Origin: Tubiluchus corallicola
Lineage: Eukaryota; Priapulida; Priapulimorpha; Priapulimorphida; Tubiluchidae
Length of the DNA: 62,000 nucleotides
Assembly (NCBI GenBank): GCA_030141605.1
Contig: JAQGDQ010000017.1
Span: forward strand, 190,001 to 252,000
Reading direction: 5' to 3'
This document shows positions 37,391-48,414 of this stretch, piece after piece. Position numbers and translations under genes: made by a program. The notes under the pieces are model-generated. The model worked only from the letters and a program-made list of their open reading frames with translations, had not been told where the DNA came from and ran no database searches. Every line of letters starts with the position of its first letter. Positions within the stretch are counted from its first letter, which is position 1.

Positions 37391-37421
37391 ACTATCCCGA
37401 CACAACACTCGTCGGGATAGT
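37391..37421. other. Perfect 11-bp hairpin
   Basis: ACTATCCCGAC and GTCGGGATAGT flank the loop ACAACACTC. No mismatches. Confidence 0.85.
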
Positions 37422-37904
37422 ACACTTTGGCCTCAAGTCTGTTCTGTTTTTAAGGAGAAATTCCTGTTAAAAGATTAAACGACCTTAATTTGTTCTTAGC
37501 TGATCGGTTGGTTTTTCCTGGAGCTCTGTACAGCAGACAGTTTTCCTGAGCTGTAGCAAGCAGGCGATCAATAAAATAATGTATACGATCACGGAAGTGT
37601 ACACCAGACTAAACTACTCAATAGGTTAAGTAGGAGTGCCTGAAAAGGGCGTGTTTTTTCTTAATTTTTCCAATTAAATCACTTATAAATGTTTAAACAA
37701 ATAGCATGATTGGATAACCTGAACCTACCTAATTTGTAATCATTTACTATTACCTATGCTCATATAGGAGCAGAAAAGTCATAGGTCTTGTAAGACCTAT
37801 TTTGAACGGTGCGGTTCTGAATGAATTAAACAAGACATATTATAATGATTATAAGCAATATTTAAAAAAGGTACGCTTATATTAGTTGTGAACTTTTAAG
37901 CATA

Positions 37905-39013
37905 CAGAGGCTATTGTTTCCCGAGATCCCGTACATCAAATTGCTTTTTTAAAATTCATCCAATAATGACAGACTTAGACAGGACTTGGGAGAAGCTAAC
38001 GACTCTAACAGGATGAATTTGTCAGAGAACCTTCTAAAAAAGTTTAGCAGAAATTAGCACTAATTAACTAACGTTTTAGCAGTTAAATTTATTTAGAGAT
38101 TATACTGATAAAAACAGGCACTAAGGGTATAGAAACAGTATTGGCAGAAAGCAAGGTTATTTCTGCAGACGAATCACAGAACTTCCTTATCGATTCACTA
38201 TGCCTGGAAGCACAATATAGTTTTTAATCCGTTTTTTCGCACAATAGGATGCGCTATCTTCCGTCTAACATCTAAAACATCTTATATCTACCTGCCATGA
38301 ATAGCCATCCCCTCATTTCCCCTGTTTTTATTGTGTAAGCTGAAAGCGGATACATATTGTAACAGACGCTGTACTCCAAGCACTTAGCTTAATCTAATGT
38401 CTGTTAAGACGCATACTTTTTGTGTGTAACAGAATTTCTAAAGAAGCGACTTAGGAAAAACGACTTTTAGCCAATTCGTTTAAAGTCTATTCGAGCCTAG
38501 TGAAAGAGAGTGCGCGGTCACTGATCGATGTTAAAATTACCCATCCCTTCGCCGAAGAGATGCTTTCACGCGGAACATTGTACTACCGTATGACCGTAAA
38601 GCAAGGTGATATTGCCCTATGCTATCTATTACTGCAGGACTTATTGCTAGAAAGCACGCAATCTGCGTAGAGGAAAAACGTTGACAATGATCAAACCATC
38701 ACGACTTAACCAATTGCGGGTAAAATTTATAAAATCTACAAGAAATGTCACGCACTTTTGATCAAGTTTTCTCACTCTAAGGAAATTAAAAATATCACTT
38801 GATCAAACACGAATTACAATAACTTAGCTTTCGAAAATGTTAGCTTGTGCATGGCATTATAATCACGGATAAACTAAAATAATCATAATTTGGTTTAATT
38901 TCATAGGCGTGTTTGTTTATTGTTATAGCTGTTAGTTGAGTTTTGTTGGACAGTCATCTGCTGCTCTTCTTTTTTGTTAATGTTGCGCATTGCAGTTTTT
39001 ATATAGTAGTCAC
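37905..39013. other. No gene seen
   Basis: No supported feature. Confidence 0.5.
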
Positions 39014-39249
<236 letters not shown>

Positions 39250-40030
39250 ACTATCAAAAAGTAATTTAAAATCCACAGTCGTTTAGATATCATCATAAGC
39301 TTTGCAAGTTCTTAATCCTGTGACCTCAAAACGACTTTCGTTTGTTTTTATTTGCAATAATTGTTTTTTTCTTAAATTTAGCACAAATCATAATTATTGG
39401 CAAGCAAACTTTAATTATACGTGTACCATAAGATTACTTTATATGAAATTCTAATACAAGCTTACAAATGCAGTTTCAGTCGATGATAATACAGTTTTAC
39501 TTATTTCGGGAAATTTTTTCTGGAATAATTGCCAAGTATGCTGCCTAGCACACGGAAATTAGCCCTATTTTGTAGTTTAAGCGAATGCGTGTTACATGCG
39601 ATACATAATATATAATACAGGCATACGAGCCAATATAGGTAGTTCAATTTCAGTTCAATTTCAAGGACATTCAAGGATATTCTGAGGTCATTCGGGGCTA
39701 ATCAGCATCTTTGCGAAGTGCGAACGCCTCTCTACAAGGCAACTAGAATCATCTTTAGTCATGCTCCTGTAACTATGCAATCGAAGAAAAGAAAATATAA
39801 CTTCAGTGAAAAAGATAATGCGCTAACCGTAGCTGCCTCTTTCAGGCCTACGGCGCGACATCAACCTCTTGGGACAAAATACATTTTTTATATTTTGTAG
39901 CTCCCTTGTTTATTTCTTCAAGTAGGGCTTCTTTTTAGTGAAGCGAGATGACTACACACTGATCTCAAGCGAATAATTTCCATTCTCTTTTTCCACGATT
40001 CATCTCTTGTGGCCACACGCTTTTAGCTAA
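39250..40030. other. No gene; upstream flank of candidate exon
   Basis: AT-rich. No clear TATA or initiator arrangement is visible upstream of the ATG at 40031. A short direct repeat of TTCAGTTCAATTTCA-type sequence occurs at 39645-39665. Confidence 0.4.
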
Positions 40031-40299
40031 ATGACTTCTCAAGCAAATGGTTCCTCTGGACCTTCTCGCGTTCTGATGAGACTCCAGATATGCTTTAAAA
40101 GCCTCAAAGTTCTGTCAGGTGTGGTGGTCTTTATCGTGATGTTACATCTAGATGACATCGAGACGGTTAATGTTGAGGGCAGTAGTGTTATCAAGAAGGG
40201 TACGGAGGAGGGTGGCTACATGTACTTCATGAATTTCTTGTTTGGGTTATGTATGGCACCGTATTATTTAGTTACAATGAATATTAGAAGATTTCATAG
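40031..40299 (+). CDS. Candidate first coding exon, membrane protein
   Basis: An ATG directly follows an in-frame TAA (40028-40030), and 89 codons run open to CATAG, followed by the donor-like GTCAGT at 40300. The exon would end with two bases of a split codon. The protein begins MTSQANGSSGPSRVLMRL with a hydrophilic N terminus. It then has a hydrophobic segment near residues 27-41 (VLSGVVVFIVMLHL), a charged loop (EGSSVIKKGTEEGG), and a second hydrophobic segment near 62-84 (FMNFLFGLCMAPYYLVTMNI) followed by RRFHR. This order looks like a multi-pass membrane protein. I do not recognise the family and could not locate the next exon. If the donor is not used, the frame ends three codons later at 40309. 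Confidence 0.45.
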
Positions 40300-40301
40300 G
40301 T

Positions 40302-42515
40302 CAGTTTGACTCACTCACTAATGTGATTTTTAACTTTCTTTGCGTCTAATCAATCAATGGCGTCTCTTATTCAGTTATTGAGAACTTTTTTGAATCGGCA
40401 TTAATTTTGAAGTTTTGTGCCGTTTTCTCCTGCTACCATGCTGTCTTAAAACAGATGTGTGAAATGGCTATTTGGCTAAATATAGAGATTACAGTGTGAC
40501 GTAGGTAAAAATTAAAATCACTTAAGTAGACTTATCACGGAGCCAATTTTACATTTGATGGTTGTATTAACCGCTTTCAACTTATAATACATTTTTAAAA
40601 ATAATGACGGATCCTTGAAATACTTTGTATATGTATTATACTTAACGATGTTTATTAACACTTCATCCAATAAATAAATGTACTAGTTGTTTTGTATAAG
40701 TGCTCAATTACGTATCTTATCTTTAAAAAACCGAACTCAATCTTAAACTACAGCTCAAAACAATATAAACTGTAAATTATTGAAAGGGAACATGTTATTT
40801 TTTCAAAATATAATTTAAGTGAAAGATTTATATTAACGCAGAAACCTAGTTTATTTGGATTGGTACTAGCGCCGGAGTTGCACAAAAACAAGTGCTGTAC
40901 CTCTAAGTTCAGATCTTTGTTCAGTTGCGACGTACCGCACACATTCTAAAGCTTATACGAGAACTTAAAATTTGCTGAACGTTATGTATCACTAAATATT
41001 GTACAACTGTACATCAATTTCAGCTTTCTCGAAAACGTGCAAACGCCCGTGGAATGTTTGTGCTGTTGAAAATTATGTTCATTTGTGACAGTATCATTAG
41101 CTGGGCTCCCGGCTGTTAATTAAGTTTTTAACTTATTATTTAATTATCAGAAACGTTTTGTCACAATATAGGTACTAAAATATATACTTTTTACTGTACT
41201 ACTGTACTTCAAAATGGCGTAGGATAAGAAAAAATCACCCTGTTTTCCTTTAATTTTTACAGCGATAGCTATTCGGTTTCAAAATTAAAGAGTCATTCAT
41301 ACGTGATAAAGAGAAGTAAGACAGCTGTTAGAGTAGCGCCTATAATACTTATGCTAATAACTAATTCTAATTCTTACTTGCGTGCTTAATTTAACCATTA
41401 CCAAACACATTTACTTTACAGCCTTTCTAGGAGACTGGGGTATTTTAACGCAGATAGCGCGTCATGCTGAGCAACAAATACCTTTAAATTAACGCGCAGC
41501 CATGTTGGTTTGGTTTGGCTTTGCTCATTTTGGTAATCCGCGCAATTTCGCGATGAACAACAATTTTGCTCGGCCATAAAGCGAGAAGGCTCTTAAAATT
41601 TTATGGCGTTTCCGCGAATGGCAAATTTGCTTCATATGCATACGAAATGGCGTGCATTGCGGAGTTTTCAGCTTATAAAGGCAAGGATAAAAATCGCAGA
41701 AATTTCAAAGATAAGTTTGTATTTGTTTTCTGTAGGCTCCTCATTTAATAAGATGCTTCACGAAATAGTTTTCGAGAGGTCCTCCTCCTTTGCTTATCAA
41801 CAAACCAACTTTTCAGGGACGCGAAACACCATAAAATGAAATCAGTATTCTGTGCTCTGTTATGTACTTCAAGAGATCGTAATTTTAAGTGTTTTTATTT
41901 AAATGTATATTTAAGATTTTGAAATAAATTTGGCTCTCGCCAGATTGGTAAGCTCTATCTTTTATGTCTGTGCCATAACATATAAGATAATTTCTGTATA
42001 AATTTCAATAGATTTAATTATTTTTATCATAAATTTATTCACAACTTTTACCCTTTTGATCTCGCAGAATACTAGTGTTTGCCGTGTTTATGTAAAATTT
42101 GTAATGTATAAGTTAATGTGTATTTAATGTGTGTTCATCCCTGGAGGAGTATCATCAACTGTAAACTATTGTCTGGGACTTCGTGTCTTTTAAATTTTGT
42201 TGTTTACTGCAAAATTGTGTCATACGTGTACGGTAAAACTGAAGTAAGATTGTTATATAAAATAGAACTATATGAATGGATATATCTAAAAATACTATAG
42301 GGCCTAATTAACAGAGTCATCGGCATTACATCTACAATACTGAAATATTATATACTATATAAAATACTAGGCCTACTATTATATCTATTATTTGCTGTAT
42401 ACACTTTTGCACAGCAAAGTATCAAATGCCTGAAATAAGACGGTGGCACGGAACAGAACTATATGAATATGCATGCACATAGGATATGTATAATATATGG
42501 AGTATATTGTCTGCT
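40302..42515. other. No further exon recognised
   Basis: This would be intron if the exon at 40031 is real. Overlapping 60-78-codon frames at 41566-41839 show no motif. Confidence 0.4.
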
Positions 42516-42724
42516 GAAATACAAATGTGTTGAATATCTTAATGTAGCCCTTAACGCAATTGTAATCCTTAATGCAAATGACTATTTGTAGAGAAATTGA
42601 GCCTGTTTCATATTCATATATAAATTATATATATATATATATTATGAAACGGGTAAAGTCATTTGCATTAAGGATTACAATTACATTAAGGGTTACATTA
42701 AGATATTGAACACATTTGTATTTC
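42516..42724. mobile_element. 209-bp fold-back (palindromic) element
   Basis: The left arm starts GAAATACAAATGTGTT and the right arm is its inverted copy, pairing over about 70 bp with only a few mismatches (G/C, G/A and C/T-type changes). An AT dinucleotide run sits at the centre (about 42629-42640). The left arm has about 14 extra bases near 42590. It would form a long, nearly complete hairpin. No coding capacity. Confidence 0.85.
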
Positions 42725-42875
42725 TTCATACATATGTAAGTAGTAATTTTACTCCTTGTGTCTCTCCCGTATCCATATTAGTCTGTCTTATTTATTATTG
42801 TACATATAGCATTGTTTTATGCATTTAATTTTTATTGTATGTATGGATACTTTAATAAATAAATAAATAAAAACA
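42725..42875 (+). mobile_element. Possible LINE 3' tail
   Basis: An AT-rich stretch ends in AATAAATAAATAAATAAAAA, like the tails of truncated LINEs. No coding remnant is attached; the fold-back element lies directly upstream. Confidence 0.3.
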
Positions 42876-42879
42876 ATAG

Positions 42880-43925
42880 AGCTATACTATTTACGGTAGA
42901 TGTACTTTTTTGCACAGGAAGGTCCTGATACATTTTTTTCGCCTTGTTGTTTTCATTTTACTTGTTTCGATGAACTTAAAGATAAAAAAAATTTAGTTTT
43001 ACAAAATTGTCCTTAATGAGGCATATAAATCATACAAACCTATGGGTATCCTGAGCTCAATTGCGTGTTGCCCTGTCACAGCTGTCACCGTCACTACTGT
43101 CACTAAATGTATCCAGGATAAACACACGTACGGCCACGCCCTGCACATCGTTCCCGGCCCGCTAACCACTGACACCCATTTAACAAGCTCCTTTCACTAA
43201 GAAACCATGAGAACGTGTTCGAATAAGCAGACATTTGCTGACATTGTTTTCTTATTTTTTCATAATGCAATTCACGATGAAAATGCGATGTACTGGCCAC
43301 AACTTATAGTTGTAGAAACTATGCGGAATAACTGCTCGCAGGTTAAGTTATACGTCTCAGGCGCATGCGCGAAAATGTGAAGCCTTTATCTCGTCTGCCA
43401 GAGCACAGACACAGCGGACTCCGAATTTTAATCATTCACAAAGCTATTTGACTGCGAGTACGTCAACATCTTTACCATCTATTCAATCTCTCTGAGACAC
43501 AGAGCAAATTTATCACATGTCCACAATGGATATTTTCACTCAGCTTTCTTTTGCTAATGAAAAATTGCTTGTTTGTCCTATCCGGTCAAAACGTAATTGC
43601 AAGGCCACGCGCTTCCAAATAAAAAGAAAGTTAGCTGTTACAGTAGACGGTGCTTCTGTTGCTGTTTTTTTCAACCTACAAACACTGCTCTTTTGAACCG
43701 TCCTTTTGTTTTTGGTCCTGCGACAAAATGCTAACACGATCTAATACAGTGGTTGACCACTATAAGAACTTTAAACAATAATGTTAACTCATTTATGCAT
43801 GGATTAACATTAAATTAATTTTTTTTTACAAAATTTGGACAAGCTGTGTGTTTCTATCAAAATTAAACAACACAGTCTGTGATTGCTGTAAAAAATGTTT
43901 AGTTGATTTTAATGTGAAAACAGAA
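42880..43925. other. No gene; GC-richer 43030-43400
   Basis: The frames here lack splice or motif support. An NRF1-type motif lies at 43361. Confidence 0.45.
43361..43370. promoter_or_regulatory. NRF1-type palindrome GCGCATGCGC
   Basis: A perfect 10-bp match to the NRF1 core within a locally CpG-containing patch. In AT-rich DNA this word is rare by chance. No transcript is visible next to it. Confidence 0.3.
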
Positions 43926-44090
43926 AATGTCCCAAAATGGTATACAACACGGTATACACAATATTATACATTGTGAAAGATAAAAACCGCAAGGTTTGAT
44001 TGTTTTTTCTGAACACTTAGAAGTTATAGTAACACATTTAGCTGAGTTGGCTGTTATAACTTTCTCTATGCCCATAATTGTATGTGAAAG

Positions 44091-45679
44091 TCAGCAATAG
44101 CTACAAGGTTTTGTATGAAATTGGATGAAACTGTCAACATGGATGCCAACAACACATTTAGCACATTTCCTTTTCACTTTGCCACCGCACTAGCCACATC
44201 TAAATTGAGTTTCATGTGCAGCCAGATCATGTCCAATTCTGTCAAACCTCACATCATCAACCACTCTCTTTCGTGAAGATTTCTTCCTGCCAGCTCGTAC
44301 AGTCGGCGGTTCACGGCTTCCGTACTTCTGAATGTAAGTACCTGCCTTTGAAAGGCTGATAAGTTGAGTGGATTACTTTTGCATCCATCGGCGTTTTTAT
44401 ATAACAGCCAAGCATTTTGTAGACTAACATCCATCAAAAAAGCAATCAATGGCCACCACCACTTCTTAATTCTAATTGTAGTTCGGTACTTATCAATATT
44501 CTGATCCATCCGATCAGCGCCCATTCCACGATTATATTCACGAATCACTGCAGGCTGATCATTTGTTATCCTTTTTATAGCAGCAGCTGACCAACTTTCT
44601 GCTTTGTTTAGTGGCCTAACTCCAGTACTGTTAGATGCTACGGTGACAATGCCATCGAACCAGTAGAAGTCCACTGTTTTTATCCATTTTTAGTCAAAAG
44701 CATCTCGATCTTCCTTTTTTAAGTCCTTTGGATCTTGCAAAGGGCAATTGTCTATTCTGTTTGCTCTTACTGTACCCAAAGCTTGTATGTAAATGTCTCC
44801 AATTTTTTCAAAAGAGTCAAAGATGTAAACAGATTATCAAAACGTAATTTGTAATGAAGTTGAGGCAGTTCAGCAAGTAAATCCATAACAACTGAACCAC
44901 CCATACCAAAATCAGCATAGTACGTCTGAGAAGCTCCTTGGCAAGGTTCACACTGCACCAAATATCCTAACCGTGTGCTAAGGCACCAGATTTTATAACC
45001 AAATCTTATTGGTTAGCCACGAATAAATTGTCTAGCTGAATGCCCACCGTAACATGGCATCATGCTTTTATCAACATTAAGGTCTTGCTTCTCTGGTCAG
45101 TACATTAGGAATTGCTCATTGAGCATTGCGAAGAGTGGTATAACTTTAGCCATCTTGTCTGCTGGATCTAATGTCAAGATATCTGATACGTGAATGTACC
45201 GTAGAATTTCCTCAAAGCGATTAATGGACATAGCACTAGAAATGGCTAAGTTGTGCACATCTTCAGTCGGCTCCCAATACATTCGTTTTCTGGGAAGTTG
45301 ATGGTAGCCAGAAATTAAGAGAATAGCCAGTTTAACTTCACCGGGTGTAACAACAAATCCATTCTGGATTGCATATGTTACGGACATCTGACAGACAAAC
45401 TGGACAATATAGTTGCTGGGCTCAGATCCTGCTTTAAAAGTAATGGCTTAAGTCCATTCCCAGGAAATATTATTTTCAGCTTTATCAGCTTTAACCCATT
45501 TTTAACAACTTTTGGTTTTTTGTCCTTTCTTCAAACCTTTTAGGTAGCTCAGTAGGTTCATCATCACTACTCTCTGTTGCTGCAGCAGAAATGGTCGTCT
45601 TAGAATAGCTGTTTGACAGTATTGCTTCAGCATCTGGCTGAATATACATATATGCAGTGTCAAATTCTTCATCTTCCAT
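44091..45679 (-). pseudogene. piggyBac transposase (DDE_Tnp_1_7), inactivated
   Basis: The relic of a PGBD-like cut-and-paste transposase. The ATG at 45679 opens an acidic N terminus (MEDEEFDTAYMYIQPDAEAI). The core follows, with VVTPGEVKLAILLISGYHQL, RFDNLFTSL (first catalytic Asp, about 44838), DFYWFDGIVTVAS (second, about 44656) and MGADRMDQNIDKYR (third, about 44515) then KWWWPL. The C terminus is a Cys-rich finger around QFRCG and KCAKC. All three acidic residues of the DDD triad remain. The gene is dead: in-frame stops at 45448 (TAA), 45097 (TGA), 45013 (TAA), 44690 (TAA) and 44190 (TAG), and frame changes near 45491, 44820 and 44285. Closest family groups by motif are vertebrate PGBD-type and related invertebrate piggyBac proteins. 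Confidence 0.93.
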
Positions 45680-45716
45680 CTGATTTAGTATTTCATAGAC
45701 TTTGTAGCTCTTGTAG

Positions 45717-45937
45717 CTAGAAAAATAGATTGACAATTGCTGGCTTTTATTAAGAATGGTGCTTCATCACATTTAAGTTTTTTCAGTAACTTGTAAAATA
45801 TGTAAACATGAAAAATAAAGATGTGTCATATGAGAACATTTTTCACGCATTAATTTTTCACACATAAGACGGGTGTTATTTTTAGTTTTTTGAATGTACA
45901 AGTAAAATGTACTGTAGTTTTACAAGTATGGACTTAC
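45717..45937 (-). other. Putative intron in piggyBac 5' UTR
   Basis: On the minus strand AAAG is followed by GTAAGT (donor at 45937). A pyrimidine-rich CTATTTTTCTAG acceptor ends at 45717, 37 bases before the transposase ATG. It would remove about 221 bp of 5' UTR. Confidence 0.45.
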
Positions 45938-46090
45938 CTTTACATTTCGCAGGCACTGTTGTGCTCACATGTACTGCACAATGTTTGTATGTGCTGCTAA
46001 ATTTGCTTCCTTAAGTTACTGCACTATATGTGTAATACATGCGTCATGTATACAATCTTGTGTACAATATGCATAATTTTGGGACATTAA

Positions 46091-48210
46091 CTAAAATGGC
46101 AATAAAACTTCAACAACATTTGTTCTGCTGAAAAGCCTAATTCGTTTTATAGAAAATTAGTGTGGCAGCAAAATCCACAAACACTTCAATGGAAACTCTT
46201 AAAGTAAAAAAATTATACATGCCTATATTGTCCAGACATCATTATTTTAGCTTAATAACAACTTCCCCAAAACGTCTTTGTTTTTTGTGAACTTTGCAAG
46301 CAAGGTTGAAACTGCGTTTCCGTTTCTAGCCACTCTCTGCTACTTACATCGGTGGTATAAAGGAGTATGGGAGCTAAACTGTCTAGCTGCATAGACAACA
46401 ATACGAAAGCGTCCCAAAATGGGACATTATGCATTTTTGTAACATCTTACATCAAACATCAGCGAACTCAAAATCAAGTTTCTGAAAGGACCAGCAGTTT
46501 ACTGCGCTTAGTGAAAGTAATTATACTTTATCAGTATCACATTTACGTACCTAATTACAATTACATTAATATGTTTACATTTCAAAATGATACTGACTGT
46601 CTCCCTAAGATCTAATTTATTATAGGAAAGAAAGGTGACTTCAAATCTACAAAATTACTGTGGTCCTTCCCGTTACGAGCTCGATGCCTTATACTGTACA
46701 TTAGAAATAAAATTCTGCGGAGAAATAAGGCGTACATATAATCGCTGTGATTTTTCATTTTAAGCCTAACTTTAGCAGTACATAGCCTTGCCCTTGTTCT
46801 TGAACAAGTTTCCGCAGCTGTAGGTTGAATTTATAAAAATTATGTGAATGTATTTAGTAATCATCTCAAATTCATTTGCACACTCTTTGCGCACTATAAT
46901 CATAACCATTTCCGTGATCTCAATAAACATGATCTTCTTAACCATAACCATGTCACCACCATACCAGTGTACGTCCACGGAACCCAGTCCGTCCGCCGAA
47001 CTCACCAACGTCCGTTAACCGAGCCCAGAATAGCAACGAATTAGTAAAATCAACTTCTAGCCAAAAGAAACTTAGGCCATATCTTTGAAACAAATAGCTT
47101 TAAAACTTAAACTCAGATCTATTAGGCACGAGAGTAGAGATATTTTTCATTTTAATTAATGACACTGCGTCTCACAGCCGTTTTTTCGACCTGCAAGTTG
47201 CACCGGCCAAATTACAAATTTTGTACTGAGTGTTTTATTGCGTTCTTCCTGTTTTTTATTTTATATTTTATAATTATATTTCCTGTTTAGTTCATGCATT
47301 TTTACATCTGATGCTAAATTTTTATTTAATTTAATTAAAAGTTTATTTCGGCACATAAAAATGACATATAAAAGATGAAATTTATACTAAAAACTAAGAA
47401 CTACCACATGTCATGCAATATTAAAAGAGCTACGAAAATTTACAAAAAAGATAATAAAATGTATACACAATTTGAATACAAAGCATCAGTTAAAAAACCA
47501 GCGGTTACTACATCAATAAATCATGCCATCTTCTAAATATTCTACTGTAAAATCGCATATCGTAAGCATAACGTGTGAAAAACTTGTGAAGAGCAATCTT
47601 GCAAGCGGCGTGGATCTTGGTTAAACTCCATACTTTGAAATTAACCCATCAGTTATTACAGTATATTCACATTTTTGAACAAAAGTTAAACTTTCTTAAT
47701 AACATATTAGATCTACCAATTAGTAAACGCTTCAGGTTATTTATGTTTGAATCATCAGAAAGATCATTAGAAAGTGCATGACAAAGATTTTCGGTGAAGA
47801 ACAACATGGTGCGATGAAACGCGCCATTTTGCAAAATATATGCTTCTCAAATAACGAAAACCTGATTTGTACAGATAGCCAGCCTAAGGCTACATAAGAT
47901 GGCTGCATTATAGCAGAAGAAATATCACGCGCGATAAGGGAAAAATAGAAGCCCAGCTATTGTTATTTCATAGGCGCTTATTCTAGGAATCTGAAGATAG
48001 TGATCTCTCTTAGGAAATTGCTGCTGTAGTAATTATATTCGATCCGGGTGCGTCATGGCAGCTTGAAAAAAGGCTGATGCAACAATAAAAGTAGAAAGCG
48101 AGACTCACTATACATGATTAGGCCAAGAAGACTTCGCAAACACGATTTTTGTACACGTAGTTCTCGATAAAGCATTAAAATTATCAAGACAGCCCATTAA
48201 AATTAGAAGC
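46091..48210. other. No gene seen
   Basis: Apart from the piggyBac-end-like sequence at 46411 the DNA is AT-rich. The frames show no motif. Confidence 0.45.
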
Positions 48211-48410
48211 ACTGCAGAAAGAAAAGAACCGCATGGACAGCTGCTGATTTACATCAAATTCATCCAAGAAGTTCATATCAACACACCATTAGATACCAAA
48301 GATACAGAGACATGGGAAGTTGTGGGTGACAGGGCAGCAGCGTTGTCTAACTTGATTGCAAGGGTCATGTCAGAGGACGTGTGACTCCAGAGATGATGAT
48401 GATGATGGTA
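48211..48410 (+). mobile_element. RTE-like LINE C-terminal remnant with (GAT)n tail
   Basis: An open frame of 57 codons to TGA at 48384 reads HGQLLIYIKFIQEVHI, then DTETWEVVGDRAAALSNLIA and RVMSEDV. This matches the layout of RTE-type polyprotein ends: a G-LLTYI-YIQ-stretch, then W-LV-DR-WR-LV, then a short tail. Eight bases after the stop the sequence becomes GATGATGATGATGATGG, the usual RTE 3' end. The usual Trp after DR is replaced here. Upstream frames to about 48050 are too broken to place. It is a short, inactive copy. Confidence 0.55.
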
Positions 48411-48414
48411 AAGC

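Larger units (their letters stand above)
35961..37900 (+). other. Decayed region with internal duplications; possible dead element
   Basis: Segments recur within it. AAACAAGA...ATATT...TGATTATAAGCAATATTT appears at 36359-36405 and 37827-37876. CTTATTGGCTTAA...CTAACAC-GTTTAT appears at 36426-36469 and 36493-36521. GATG-TGG-TTCTCAAT-GG appears at 36313 and 37034. Short acidic frames are present (SDSENDIEVSSNDGKDKN near 36022-36080). No transposase motif is recognised. Confidence 0.4.
43928..46086 (-). mobile_element. piggyBac element with both termini
   Basis: The ends read inward TGTCCCAAAAT (43928-43938) and, on the other strand, TGTCCCAAAAT (46076-46086). Similarity continues inward through GTATAC/ATAC-rich sequence. 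The right end abuts TTAA (46087-46090), the piggyBac target; at the left the matching four bases read AAAA, presumably mutated. The 2159-bp length suits the superfamily. The transposase runs on the minus strand inside it. A further TGTCCCAAAAT-like sequence lies outside at 46411-46425. Confidence 0.78.

Noticed and set aside
43503-43760. Coding extension upstream of the piggyBac left end
   Set aside because: The frame lies outside the inverted ends and shows no relation to the transposase.
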